From Pseudoclavibacter chungangensis (GTDB lineage: Bacteria > Actinomycetota > Actinomycetes > Actinomycetales > Microbacteriaceae): 64,000 nucleotides of DNA. The notes below the pieces were generated by a model, which was not told where the DNA came from, made no database searches, and saw nothing but the letters and a program-made list of their open reading frames with translations. This document shows positions 1 to 8,030 of this stretch, piece after piece (position 1 is the first letter of the stretch; every line of letters starts with the position of its first letter). The DNA lies in NCBI RefSeq assembly GCF_013410545.1, contig NZ_JACCFV010000001.1:3534001-3598000 (forward strand). The letters run 5' to 3'. The position numbers were made by a program, and so were the translations under genes.

Positions 1-365
1 CAGAGGGATGCCGGGAACGGGACGCCGTCGAGCGCGATCGAGGCGATGGGGACGACGGTGCCGACGAGGAGTGCGGCGGCGCCGACGCCCGCGCCGATGC
101 GGGCGACCCGAGCGCCCGTGTGACGGACGATGACGTGTCCGAGGAGACCGGTGAGCGCGGAGCCGAGGCCGGCCGCGCCGGCGTAGAGGACGGTTCCGGG
201 CAGGACGGTGAGGAGGAGGCACAGCGCGGCGAGGGCGAAGGCCACGATCGAGAGGGCCGTCCCGGCTCGCGCGCGTCGGCGTCTGCCGTGGTCGCGGGAC
301 GCGATGCCCGCGACGATCGTCGTGACGGGTGCGGGGTCGACCGTGCGGACGTGAACGTCGAGCAT
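1..365 (-). CDS. Membrane protein, partial (C-terminus outside window)
   Basis: The reading frame starts at an ATG at 365 on the minus strand and runs off the left edge, giving at least 121 residues. After a charged segment (about residues 1-35, rich in Arg) come three hydrophobic stretches at roughly 36-58, 60-78 and 90-110, so it is an integral membrane protein. No family is recognised. The gap to the next minus-strand gene is about 100 bases, so the two could share a transcript. Existence is well supported by codon use and the membrane-segment pattern; function is unknown. Confidence 0.6.
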   Translation of the reverse strand, partial: MLDVHVRTVDPAPVTTIVAGIASRDHGRRRRARAGTALSIVAFALAALCLLLTVLPGTVLYAGAAGLGSALTGLLGHVIVRHTGARVARIGAGVGAAALLVGTVVPIASIALDGVPFPASL

Positions 366-466
366 GCGGCCTCCCGGTTGGTCTGCGATCGCGCTGGCGG
401 CCACTCTACGTGCAGCGCGTCATCGACGCGCGTGGAGTCGGGTGGGGAGTCGGGCGGACGTGCCGG

Positions 467-805
467 TCACGCGCCGAGTAGGGCAGCGAGGGCGAGGGAC
501 ACGACCACGACGGCGAGCGAACCGCACGAGACGACGATCGTCGTCCTTCGGGCACTCCAGCCGAAGCGGGTCGAGAGGCCGAGCAACGCCCCGAAGCCGG
601 TCGCGACGAGCGCGAGCGCGACGGCGGGGATCGCGGGCAGCGGGCCGAGCAGGGCCACGCCGACCGCGACGACGGGGAGGAGGACGACGAATCGGAACCA
701 CCGCGGGCGGGCCGTATCGCCCTCGCCGCCGGACCGGCTCGTGCCGGTCGAATCAGCGCCCGGCGACCGTGTCGGCCCTGCGGGGGTGGGGGAGTCGTCG
801 GTCAT
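467..805 (-). CDS. Small membrane protein, unknown function
   Basis: A 112-residue protein with a polar, Ser/Pro/Thr/Gly-rich N-terminus (about 1-35) followed by three hydrophobic helices at about 36-53, 56-74 and 90-111. It ends directly after the last helix. No catalytic motif or known domain is visible. It points away from rpsF and is followed on the same strand by another membrane protein, so a two-gene transcript is possible. The region upstream overlaps the rpsF promoter region. Small membrane proteins like this are common in actinobacteria; no role can be assigned. Confidence 0.55.
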   Translation of the reverse strand: MTDDSPTPAGPTRSPGADSTGTSRSGGEGDTARPRWFRFVVLLPVVAVGVALLGPLPAIPAVALALVATGFGALLGLSTRFGWSARRTTIVVSCGSLAVVVVSLALAALLGA

Positions 806-869
806 TCGGTCTCCAGGGTGTTCGGAGGGCCAGGCTAACCCACGTCGTCCCCGGCGCGTCGACGGCGAC

Positions 870-898
870 TTGCCCGGCCCGCGCCTGTCGTCTAAGCT
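870..898 (+). promoter_or_regulatory. Putative sigma-A-type promoter of the rpsF operon
   Basis: A -35-like TTGCCC (870-875), a 17-base spacer and a -10-like TAAGCT (893-898) lie about 95 bases upstream of the rpsF start. The same -10 hexamer with a TTGCGG -35 at the same 17-base spacing occurs upstream of rpmB (57877-57905), which supports both calls. The transcript would carry a leader of roughly 90 bases that could hold autoregulation by S6/S18; no such structure was confirmed by eye. Confidence 0.45.
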
Positions 899-993
899 GA
901 AGCGGTTGTCTGCGCTCCCGCGCCGACACGATGCGAAACCCTCCTGCTGCAGAACGTCTGCGGCCGATCTAGACCAAAGGAGGTGGGTTTATC

Positions 994-1434
994 GTGCATC
1001 AGTATGAGTTGATGGTGATCCTCGATCCCGAGATCGATGAGCGCACCGTGGCTCCCAGCCTCGACAAGTTCCTCAACGTCATCCGCAATGACGGTGGGAC
1101 CATCGACAACACCAACATCTGGGGTCGTCGCCGTCTCGCGTACGAGATCAACAAGAAGGCCGAAGGCATCTACGCCGTCGTCAACTTCACGTCGACCGCC
1201 GACTCCGCCAACGAGCTCAACCGTCAGCTGAAGCTCTCCGAGGCCGTCATGCGCACCAAGGTGCTCCGTGCCGAAGAGGCCATCGCTCGCGTCGAGGCCG
1301 AGGCCGCCCGCAAGGCCGCCCGTCCCCAGCAGGCGGAGAAGCCCGAGACCACCGAGTCGGCTGCGCCCGCGCGCAAGCCCGCCGCGGGTGCCGCGCGCGT
1401 CGCGTCCGCCAAGTCGCAGGCGTCGGCCGAGTAA
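994..1434 (+). CDS. rpsF: 30S ribosomal protein S6
   Basis: Small-subunit protein S6, which pairs with S18 on the 30S platform. The 146-residue product has the S6 fold at about 1-95, with the hallmark N-terminus [12 protein letters not shown] and the GRRRLAYEI segment, then an Ala/Lys/Pro-rich tail typical of actinobacteria. The start is the GTG at 994, ten bases after a near-perfect Shine-Dalgarno AAAGGAGG (976-983). It is the first gene of the conserved rpsF-ssb-rpsR-rplI order, separated from ssb by only three bases, so the genes are surely cotranscribed. Confidence 0.97.
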   Translation: MHQYELMVILDPEIDERTVAPSLDKFLNVIRNDGGTIDNTNIWGRRRLAYEINKKAEGIYAVVNFTSTADSANELNRQLKLSEAVMRTKVLRAEEAIARVEAEAARKAARPQQAEKPETTESAAPARKPAAGAARVASAKSQASAE

Positions 1435-1437
1435 GCC

Positions 1438-1992
1438 ATGGCCGGCGACACGATCATCACCGTGGTGGGCAACCTCACGGCTGACCCGGAGCTTCGCTAC
1501 ACCCACAACGGACTCGCGGTGGCGAACTTCACCATCGCATCCACCCCACGCGTCTTCGACCGGCAGGCGAACGAGTGGAAGGACGGCGAAGCGCTGTTCC
1601 TCCGCGCCTCGGTCTGGCGTGAGTTCGCCGAGCACGTCTCGTCGAGCCTGCAGAAGGGGTCCCGCGTCATCGTGCAGGGTCGCCTCAAGCAGCGCTCCTT
1701 CGAGACGAAGGAGGGCGAGAAGCGCACCACCATCGAGCTCGACGTCGACGAGATCGGCCCGAGCCTCCGCTACGCGACCGCGCAGGTGACGCGCACGAGC
1801 GGCGGATCCGGTGGCGGTGGCGGCGGCCAGCGCTCCTTCGGGGGCGGCGGCGGGAACGCCGGTGGTGGGCGTCCGCAGGCGAGCGAACCCTGGGGTCAGG
1901 GTGGATCGTCCTCCGGCTCGTCCCTGGGCGACCAGGGCGGCGGCTGGGCAACGCCCGGCGCCAACAACGATTTCGACGAGCCGCCGTTCTAA
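1438..1992 (+). CDS. ssb: Single-stranded DNA-binding protein
   Basis: SSB coats single-stranded DNA during replication, repair and recombination and recruits partner proteins through its C-terminal tip. The 184-residue protein has an OB fold at about 1-115 (starting [19 protein letters not shown]), a long Gly/Ser-rich linker and the acidic tip DFDEPPF, so all functional parts are present. It lies between rpsF and rpsR, three bases after the rpsF stop, as in most actinobacteria, which links SSB supply to ribosomal protein synthesis. Confidence 0.97.
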   Translation: MAGDTIITVVGNLTADPELRYTHNGLAVANFTIASTPRVFDRQANEWKDGEALFLRASVWREFAEHVSSSLQKGSRVIVQGRLKQRSFETKEGEKRTTIELDVDEIGPSLRYATAQVTRTSGGSGGGGGGQRSFGGGGGNAGGGRPQASEPWGQGGSSSGSSLGDQGGGWATPGANNDFDEPPF

Positions 1993-2028
1993 CGGACGCG
2001 CGTCAGACAAGCACGAAAGAAGAAACCC

Positions 2029-2289
2029 ATGGCTGGAAAGTCGAGCGGCGACCGCCGCAAGGGTGGCGCCCGCGGTAAGGGGAAGCCCGCCGCGCCCGCG
2101 AAGAGCATTCGCGTCGGCGTCATCGATTACAAGGACGTCAACACGCTCCGCAAGTTCATCTCGGAGCGCGGCAAGATCCGCGCCCGTCGTATCACCGGTG
2201 TCTCCGTCCAGGAGCAGCGCCTCATCGCCCGTGCCGTGAAGAACGCGCGCGAGATGGCGCTCCTCCCGTACGCCGGCTCGGGCCGCTAG
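2029..2289 (+). CDS. rpsR: 30S ribosomal protein S18, cysteine-free (zinc-independent) form
   Basis: S18 binds S6 and 16S rRNA in the small subunit. The 86-residue product has the conserved core [20 protein letters not shown] and [10 protein letters not shown], with a basic N-terminal extension. There is no cysteine at all: the positions that form the zinc knuckle in C+ S18 proteins are Arg and Val in the segment [12 protein letters not shown]. This makes it a C-minus form, like L33 and S14 elsewhere in this window. It sits 36 bases after ssb and 11 bases before rplI in the same operon. Confidence 0.96.
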   Translation: MAGKSSGDRRKGGARGKGKPAAPAKSIRVGVIDYKDVNTLRKFISERGKIRARRITGVSVQEQRLIARAVKNAREMALLPYAGSGR

Positions 2290-2300
2290 GAGGACTGACG

Positions 2301-2753
2301 ATGGCAAAGATCATCCTGACCCATGAGGTCTCCGGGCTCGGCTCGGCGGGCGACGTGGTCGAGGTCAAGGACGGGTTCGCCCGCAACTACCTCGTTCCGC
2401 AGGGCTTCGCGACGCCGTGGACCCGTGGCAGCGAGAAGCAGGTCGAGCAGATCCGTGCCGCGCGCACCGCGCGCGAGCACGCTTCGCTCGAGGCGGCGCA
2501 GGCCGCCAAGCAGCAGCTCGAGTCGGCCGTCGTGCGCCTGCACGTCAAGTCCGGCGCACAGGGCCGCCTGTTCGGCTCGGTCCGCGGCACGCAGGTCGCC
2601 GAGGCTGTCGCCGAGCAGGGCCTCGGCACGATCGACGGCCGCAAGGTCGAGTTCCCGACGCCCATCAAGGCGACCGGGCACCACGAGGCGACGGTTCGCC
2701 TCCGCGACGACATCGTCGCGACGGTGAAGCTGCAGATCATCGCCGAGCGCTGA
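2301..2753 (+). CDS. rplI: 50S ribosomal protein L9
   Basis: L9 stabilises the L1 stalk and helps keep the reading frame. The 150-residue product has the N-terminal domain with the signature [17 protein letters not shown] (about 15-31), the long connecting helix (about 45-75) and the C-terminal RNA-binding domain. AGGAGG at 2288-2293 is its ribosome binding site and overlaps the rpsR stop region. It is the last gene of the ribosomal part of the operon; a GC-rich hairpin follows at 2774-2811, separating it from dnaB. Confidence 0.97.
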   Translation: MAKIILTHEVSGLGSAGDVVEVKDGFARNYLVPQGFATPWTRGSEKQVEQIRAARTAREHASLEAAQAAKQQLESAVVRLHVKSGAQGRLFGSVRGTQVAEAVAEQGLGTIDGRKVEFPTPIKATGHHEATVRLRDDIVATVKLQIIAER

Positions 2754-2773
2754 TCGGCGGCGACCCGTTCGAG

Positions 2774-2811
2774 CGTCCCCGCCCCGATCCACGAGGGTCG
2801 GGGTGGGGACG
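2774..2811 (+). terminator. Putative terminator after rplI
   Basis: A strong inverted repeat starts 21 bases after the rplI stop. The arms at 2774-2790 and 2795-2811 pair nearly perfectly (CGTCCCC with GGGGACG at the base) around a 4-base loop. No U-tract follows, which is usual in GC-rich actinobacteria. It would separate the ribosomal protein operon from the DnaA-box region and dnaB. Confidence 0.6.
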
Positions 2812-2817
2812 TTCGCG

Positions 2818-3066
2818 CTGTGGACAATCTGTGGAGAACACGTCTCGTGACGAACGTTCGGGCGTCACGGTTATACACAATCGAGATGCCGCGTAAACCT
2901 TCAAGCCCTGCTTGAATACTTCCGGCCCGGTGGGCTGGGAGTATTTCTTTTCCCAGATCAGAAGGCTTTTCATGGTTCTGTGCGAGTGGACTCGCCCACA
3001 TGTGGTCGCGAGTTGTCCACACAGAGTCGACACCCCACCCGGCGGTTCTCCACAAAGTTATCCACA
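2818..3066. promoter_or_regulatory. Cluster of DnaA boxes between rplI and dnaB
   Basis: Six 9-mers match or nearly match the DnaA box within 250 bases. Exact TTGTCCACA (the actinobacterial consensus) occurs at 2819-2827 (minus) and 3013-3021 (plus), and exact TTATCCACA at 3058-3066 (plus). One-mismatch copies are TTCTCCACA at 2830-2838 (minus) and 3046-3054 (plus), and TTATACACA at 2871-2879 (plus). Between the left and right groups lies a comparatively AT-rich stretch (about 2870-2980) with small inverted repeats (TTCAAG/CTTGAA at 2900-2916, CTGGGA/TCCCAG at 2935-2956). It resembles a replication origin but has no dnaA or dnaN beside it, so it may be a DnaA-titration or dnaB control region. 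Confidence 0.6.
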
Positions 3067-3225
3067 GGGTCGTCCGAACGGGCGCTACGGTGGACGCCTG
3101 CCGATCGACATGCTTCCGGCGCCCCAGCAGCCGGACCGGATGTCGGTCGTTCGCGGTATCCATCGGAGTGACCACCGGTGCGTCCTCACCGCGCACCCTC
3201 GATGAACCGGATGGAGCTGCAGGAG

Positions 3226-4611
3226 ATGTCGATCACGCACCTCGGGAGCGCGCAGGGCACGGACGTCCGCGATTCGCACGACGGCATGCGCACGCCACCG
3301 CACGACCTGCTCGCCGAGCAGTCGACGCTCGGGGGCATGCTCCTGTCCAAGGACGCCGTCGCCGACGTCGTCGAGCAGGTGCGCTCAGTCGACTTCTACG
3401 TGCCGAAGCACGAGATCATCTACGAGGCGATCTCGACCCAGTACGCGGCGGGCGAGCCGACCGACGTCATCGCCGTGACGGACGCCCTCACGAAGTCGGG
3501 TGAACTGCAGCGCGCGGGTGGCGCGGAGTACCTCCACACGCTCGCCGGCATCGTCCCGACCGCGGCGAACGCCGGCTACTACGCGGGCATCGTCTCGGAG
3601 CGCGCGGTGTTGCGCAGGCTCGTCGAGGCCGGCACCCGCATCGTGCAGATGGGCTACGGGGCCGAGGGCGAGGTCGTCGACCTCGTCAACATGGCACAGG
3701 CCGAGATCTACGGTGTCACCGGTGCGGTCGAGGCCGAGGACTTCGTGCCGCTGAGCGAGGCCATCATGGCCGCACAGGCCGACATGGACGCCGCACAGAA
3801 CCGCAGCGGCGAACTGACCGGGGTGCCGACCGGCTTCGCCGAGTTCGACGGGCTCACGAACGGGCTGCACGGTGGCCAGCTCATCATCGTCGCCGCGCGA
3901 CCCGGTATGGGAAAGTCGACCTTCGCGCTCGACATCGCGCGCTCCGCGTCGATCCACCACGACATGCCGTCGATCTTCTTCTCGCTCGAGATGGGGCGCG
4001 CCGAGATCGCCATGCGCCTCATGTCGGCCGAGGCGAGCGTGCTCCTGAAGAAGATGCGCACGGGTGGGCTCGACCAGGACGACCTCATGCGCATCGCCCG
4101 GACGCAGGGCAAGATCTCCGAGAAGCCGCTGTTCATCGACGACAGCCCGAACATGACGCTCGTCGAGATCCGCGCGAAGTGCCGTCGACTGAAACAGAAG
4201 CACGGCCTGCGGCTCGTGATCATCGACTACCTGCAGCTCATGACCTCGGGCAAGCGCGTCGAGAGTCGTCAGCAGGAGGTGTCCGAGTTCTCGCGGGCCC
4301 TCAAGCTCCTGGCGAAGGAACTCGAGGTTCCCGTCATCGCACTCTCGCAGCTCAACCGAAACTCCGAGCAGCGCGCCGACAAGCGCCCGGCGGTGTCCGA
4401 CCTCCGTGAGTCGGGCTCGCTCGAGCAGGACGCCGACATGGTCATCCTCCTGCACCGCGACACGTCGCAGGAGGGCGACAGCGACCGTCGCGGCGAGGCC
4501 GACATCATCATCGGCAAGCACCGCAACGGTCCGACCGACACGCTCACGGTGGCGTTCCAGGGCCACCTCTCACGCTTCACCGACATCGCGGCGGGCCAGC
4601 AGTTCGGCTGA
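3226..4611 (+). CDS. dnaB: Replicative DNA helicase DnaB
   Basis: Hexameric helicase that unwinds DNA at the replication fork. The N-terminal domain (about 30-140, starting PPHDLLAEQSTLGGMLLSK) is followed by the RecA-like motor with Walker A PGMGKST at about 226-232, Walker B VIIDYLQLM and the family segment SDLRESGSLEQDADMV. The start is set at the ATG at 3226, preceded by GGAG at 3213-3216, because the resulting N-terminus MSITHLG matches remembered Microbacteriaceae DnaB proteins. An in-frame GTG at 3178 would add 16 residues. No intein is present. The upstream region carries a DnaA-box cluster, which suggests control by DnaA. Confidence 0.96.
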   Translation: MSITHLGSAQGTDVRDSHDGMRTPPHDLLAEQSTLGGMLLSKDAVADVVEQVRSVDFYVPKHEIIYEAISTQYAAGEPTDVIAVTDALTKSGELQRAGGAEYLHTLAGIVPTAANAGYYAGIVSERAVLRRLVEAGTRIVQMGYGAEGEVVDLVNMAQAEIYGVTGAVEAEDFVPLSEAIMAAQADMDAAQNRSGELTGVPTGFAEFDGLTNGLHGGQLIIVAARPGMGKSTFALDIARSASIHHDMPSIFFSLEMGRAEIAMRLMSAEASVLLKKMRTGGLDQDDLMRIARTQGKISEKPLFIDDSPNMTLVEIRAKCRRLKQKHGLRLVIIDYLQLMTSGKRVESRQQEVSEFSRALKLLAKELEVPVIALSQLNRNSEQRADKRPAVSDLRESGSLEQDADMVILLHRDTSQEGDSDRRGEADIIIGKHRNGPTDTLTVAFQGHLSRFTDIAAGQQFG

Positions 4612-4640
4612 CGAGCGGCCGTCGCCTGCGGGAGCACGAC

Positions 4641-4668
4641 GCGGCGCCCGTCACACGGCGGGCGCCGC
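4641..4668 (+). terminator. Putative terminator after dnaB
   Basis: A perfect inverted repeat GCGGCGCCCG (4641-4650) and CGGGCGCCGC (4659-4668) with an 8-base loop starts 30 bases after the dnaB stop and lies just before the stop of the convergent FBP gene. It can serve both strands. Confidence 0.6.
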
Positions 4669-4683
4669 GCGGAGACGAGGGTG

Positions 4684-5178
4684 TCAGGCGCCTTCGCGCA
4701 CGACGTCCGCGAAACCCGCGACCCGCAGGCGCAGGACGTCGATGCGCTCGGCGCGAGCGGCCGCCGCATCGAAGCCCTCGTAGGGCAGCGGCGGGTCCTT
4801 CCGGACGTTCAGGGAGCACTCGAAGCCCTCGCACACGAGCGTCGCGACGCTGTCGCCGCGGCGGCCCGCGGCGCCCGCACGCTTGGCCCCGAACGTCACG
4901 ACGCCGTTGGGCAGTCTGACGTCGCGGCACCACGAGCACAGCGCGCGCGAGCGCGGCGCGCGATCCGTCGACGTCAGCAGCACGCCGACGACCTCGCCGT
5001 CGAGTCCCGGTACGACGACGTATGCACGACGGGCGATCTTCGGGTCGTGCCACCCGAGGTAGTCGAGGTCGGCCCACGGCGTGGCGTCGAAGCCCTCGGG
5101 CAGTGGCAGATCGTTCGACTCCCGTCGGCTCGCGTTCACGAACGAGGCTCTGAGGGTCTTCTCGGTGATGGGCAGCAT
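4684..5178 (-). CDS. FBP-type (EF-G-binding treble-clef) zinc finger protein
   Basis: The 164-residue product matches the actinobacterial FBP proteins, which carry the treble-clef zinc finger seen in FusB-type EF-G-binding proteins; FusB removes EF-G from fusidic-acid-stalled ribosomes. The N-terminus LPITEKTLRASFVNASRRE and DYLGWHDPK are typical. The zinc ligands are likely the CSWC pair (about residues 87-90) and the C-x4-C pair in VCEGFECSLN. The start is the ATG at 5178; longer in-frame starts lack support. It is convergent with dnaB. A role in ribosome rescue or translation-factor binding is inferred from the family only. Confidence 0.8.
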   Translation of the reverse strand: MLPITEKTLRASFVNASRRESNDLPLPEGFDATPWADLDYLGWHDPKIARRAYVVVPGLDGEVVGVLLTSTDRAPRSRALCSWCRDVRLPNGVVTFGAKRAGAAGRRGDSVATLVCEGFECSLNVRKDPPLPYEGFDAAAARAERIDVLRLRVAGFADVVREGA

Positions 5179-5478
5179 GAAATCGTCCTTCGTCGTGCCG
5201 GACCGATGCCGGCGGATGGTGTGGTGATGGCGTGCGTCGGGACGCGCACGTCGACGGGCGTCGACGGCGAGCGTCGACGCGGGCACGCTCACCTCGTGCC
5301 GACGGAATGACCGTCGGCGACCTCCTGACGCCCCGGCGGGCAGATACGTGACGAAGACATGACCGCAGGATACGCCCGTCACACGTACGCTCGATCCACG
5401 ACGGTGGCGGTGACGCCCGGAGTCCTCCGCACGCCACGGGCTGAGGAGGAACCAGGAGCGGGCGGCTACCATCGCGAC
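5179..5478. other. Divergent intergenic region, 300 bases
   Basis: This gap separates the FBP gene (minus) from the methyltransferase gene (plus). It contains several CGTCGAC repeats near 5250-5280 without clear symmetry. At its right end TACCAT (5467-5472) lies six bases before the ATG at 5479, a spacing that fits a -10 element for a leaderless mRNA. No additional gene is supported. Confidence 0.4.
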
Positions 5479-6075
5479 ATGAGGGGAGTCATCGTCGTTC
5501 CAGCGGTCGTCGCGGCCCGCGTGCGTCAAGCGATGGGTCGAACACCCCGCTCGCACTTCCTGCCCGCCGACGTCCGCCACCTCGCCGACACCGACCTCCC
5601 CGTCCCCATCGGGTGGGAGGCGACGAACTCACAGCCCTCGACCGTCGCGCGCATGCTCGAACTGCTCGACGTGCGGCCGGGTCACCGCGTCCTTGACGTC
5701 GGCAGCGGATCGGGCTGGACGACGGCGATCCTCACGCGCCTCGCGGGGCCCGACGGCGTCGTGCTCGGCGTCGAACGGGTGCCCGAACTCGTCGACTGGG
5801 CCCGCCGTCGTCTCGCCGAGGCGGGCATCGAAACGACGGTCGAGGAGGCCGTGCCCGGCGTGCTCGGCCTTCCCGCACAGGGGCCGTTCGATCGGATCCT
5901 CGTGTCGGCGGACTTCGCCAGGCGCCCCGACGATCTCGTCGCGCAGCTCGCGGAGGGCGGACGACTCGTCGCGCCCGTCGCCGAGGTGATGACGATCGTC
6001 GACGTGCACGACGGGCACGAGCGAACGCGCGCCGATGCCGGTCGCTACGTCTTCGTGCCGCTGCGGGCCGACTGA
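5479..6075 (+). CDS. Protein-L-isoaspartate O-methyltransferase-like protein
   Basis: A 198-residue class I SAM-dependent methyltransferase of the PCMT type, which methylates isoaspartyl residues in damaged proteins so they can be repaired. The SAM-binding motif VLDVGSGSGWTTAIL lies at about 72-86, the acidic post-I segment LGVERVPEL follows, and GPFDRILVSA plus QLAEGGRLVAPV match the later family motifs. The N-terminal part VPAVVAARVRQAM...FLPADVR is also typical. The start at 5479 is preferred because TACCAT at 5467-5472 would place transcription start at the ATG itself and no Shine-Dalgarno sits at a useful distance. It is convergent with the alarmone synthetase gene. Confidence 0.78.
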   Translation: MRGVIVVPAVVAARVRQAMGRTPRSHFLPADVRHLADTDLPVPIGWEATNSQPSTVARMLELLDVRPGHRVLDVGSGSGWTTAILTRLAGPDGVVLGVERVPELVDWARRRLAEAGIETTVEEAVPGVLGLPAQGPFDRILVSADFARRPDDLVAQLAEGGRLVAPVAEVMTIVDVHDGHERTRADAGRYVFVPLRAD

Positions 6076-6112
6076 CCCACGTCGCGGCGGTCGTGCCCGC
6101 CCGTGAGGTCGC

Positions 6113-6931
6113 TCAGGAGCCGACGGGCGACTCCTCGCTCGGCTCCTGCGCGCCGTGCAACTGACGATGCAGGCGCTCCATCCGCGCATCGAGCTCCGCG
6201 GCCGTATCGGCCGCGTCGCGGAGTTCGGAGAGCAGTTCGTCGGGCACGATGCGGTCGTACTTGTAGTAGATCTTGTGCTCGAGGCTCGCCCAGAAATCCA
6301 TCGCGACCGTGCGGAACTGCACCTCGACACACACGTCCACCCGGCCCGTCGAGAGGTAGACGGGCACCTCGATGATCGCGTGCAGGCTCTTGTACCCGTT
6401 GTGCTTCGGATTCGCGATGTAATCCTTGACCTGCACGACCGTGACGTCGTCCTGCTGGGTCAGCAGGTCGAACAGTCGATACGCGTCACCGTTGAAACTG
6501 CACGTGATGCGCACGCCCGCGATGTCCGTGATGTGCTCCCGCACCGCATCGAGCGTCGGCGTGAGACCCCGCCGGGCGACCTTCGCCATGATGCTGTCGG
6601 CCGACTTCATGCGCGTCGAGACGTGCTCGATGGGGTTGTAATCGTGGAGGTGCTGGAACTCGTCCCGCAGGATCGTGATCTTGGTCTCGATCTCGCGCAG
6701 TCCGAACTCGTACTGCAGCAGGAACCGCTGCAATTCGCTCTGCATGAGGCGCAGCTCCTCCTGCGACACGGTGACCGTTCCACCGTCCGAGGTCACCGAG
6801 ATACGGCGACCGAGGCGGGCCGCCTCCGCCGGCAGCAGCGCCCCCCGCTCATCGGCCCCGGCCGCGGTCGGAGGGACGTCGGCGTCGGGGGGCTCGAGTT
6901 CGGTGGGACGGAACGGCGCAGGATCGGACAC
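6113..6931 (-). CDS. Small alarmone synthetase (RelA/SpoT-domain GTP pyrophosphokinase)
   Basis: The 272-residue protein has one RelA/SpoT synthetase domain (about 60-230) and neither an HD hydrolase domain nor TGS/ACT regulatory domains. It is therefore a monofunctional (p)ppGpp synthetase of the RelQ/YjbM kind that transfers pyrophosphate from ATP to GDP or GTP. Visible motifs are STRMKSADSIMAKVARRG, DIAGVRITCSF, DYIANPKHNGYKSLHAI and EVQFRTVAMDFWASLEHKI, which include the conserved residues for nucleotide binding and catalysis. A Pro/Glu-rich N-terminal tail of about 45 residues is extra. It would tune growth under starvation; the neighbours give no further hint. Confidence 0.9.
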   Translation of the reverse strand: MSDPAPFRPTELEPPDADVPPTAAGADERGALLPAEAARLGRRISVTSDGGTVTVSQEELRLMQSELQRFLLQYEFGLREIETKITILRDEFQHLHDYNPIEHVSTRMKSADSIMAKVARRGLTPTLDAVREHITDIAGVRITCSFNGDAYRLFDLLTQQDDVTVVQVKDYIANPKHNGYKSLHAIIEVPVYLSTGRVDVCVEVQFRTVAMDFWASLEHKIYYKYDRIVPDELLSELRDAADTAAELDARMERLHRQLHGAQEPSEESPVGS

Positions 6932-6990
6932 GCGGCGATGCTAGCCGCGGCGTCCGTGGGCACGCTGACCAGCGTGGCCCGCGCAGCCGG

Positions 6991-7806
6991 TCATGTGCCG
7001 ACCGTCGTGGCACCGAGCGGGCGGATGTTCCGGAGCACGGGGAGCGACGAACGGGCCTCACCGACCGCCGTCGGAACGACGTCGACGACGGCGTACTCGG
7101 GCCCACGGCCGAGCACGAGAAGCTGCTCGCCGAGAGGCGAGACCACCTGACTGCCCCCGACACCGGACGGCGCACCGCCCACCGGTTCGCGGCCGACACT
7201 CGTGGGATCGGCCTGATCGACGGCGACCACGAACGTCGTGGAATCGAGCGCGCGCGCCCGACCGAGGAGCGCCCACTGCTCGGCCTTGCCCACACCGTCG
7301 CCCCAGGAGGCCGCGACGACCGAGACCTCGGCGCCGGCGAGCGCGTTCGCGACGAACAGGGCCGGGAAGCGGAGGTCGTAGCACGTGGCGAGACCGACTC
7401 GCGTTCCCGCCACGGTGATCACGACGGGCGTCGCGCCCGGCGTCACGGCATCCGACTCCAGATACCCGAACGCGTCGAACAGGTGGATCTTGTCGTAGTG
7501 CGTCGCCGTGTCCGGCCCGACCACGAGCAGGGTGTTGCGGACGCGGCCGCCCTCGCCGGGGGTGAACATGCCGACGACCACGGTGATGCCCGACTCGACG
7601 GCGAGTGCGCGGACGTCGCTCGCCCAGGGGCCGTCGACGGGTTCCGCGACGGCGGGAAGGTCACCGCCGAACGCGCACATCGTCGCCTCGGGGAAGACGA
7701 GCAGATCCGCCCCGTCGGCCGCGGCACGACGGATGTGTTCTCCCACGAGCCGGAGGTTCTCACCGAGATCACCGGTCGAGGAGATCTGTGCGAGTGCGAT
7801 GCGCAT
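6991..7806 (-). CDS. Carbon-nitrogen hydrolase (nitrilase superfamily amidase)
   Basis: A 271-residue amidase-type member of the nitrilase superfamily. The catalytic Glu-Lys-Cys triad is visible as FPEATM (E about 42), YDKIHLF (K about 107) and ATCYDLRFP (C about 143). Family relatives hydrolyse small amides such as deaminated glutathione, but the substrate here is unknown. The start at 7806 is supported by GGAGGGAG eight bases upstream on the minus strand. The next 224 bases to the divergent gene at 8031 form a shared regulatory region. Confidence 0.85.
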   Translation of the reverse strand: MRIALAQISSTGDLGENLRLVGEHIRRAAADGADLLVFPEATMCAFGGDLPAVAEPVDGPWASDVRALAVESGITVVVGMFTPGEGGRVRNTLLVVGPDTATHYDKIHLFDAFGYLESDAVTPGATPVVITVAGTRVGLATCYDLRFPALFVANALAGAEVSVVAASWGDGVGKAEQWALLGRARALDSTTFVVAVDQADPTSVGREPVGGAPSGVGGSQVVSPLGEQLLVLGRGPEYAVVDVVPTAVGEARSSLPVLRNIRPLGATTVGT

Positions 7807-8030
7807 TCGGCGCTCCCTCCGTCGAGGATCGTGGGCTCCGACCATTGTGCCGCCCGAACCCGTCACCCACCCGACCGGGCCGGATGCGACTCGGGGTGGA
7901 CGTGTCGGTCGTCGGCGCGGGCTCAGCGTGAGCGCGGGTACGCACCGTCCGGCGCAGTCTCCGGCCGGGCCGCGGAACACGCACGACGCGTCCGCGGGCA
8001 CCCTCCGGTCGTCGAGCGCGAGGTGGAGCC

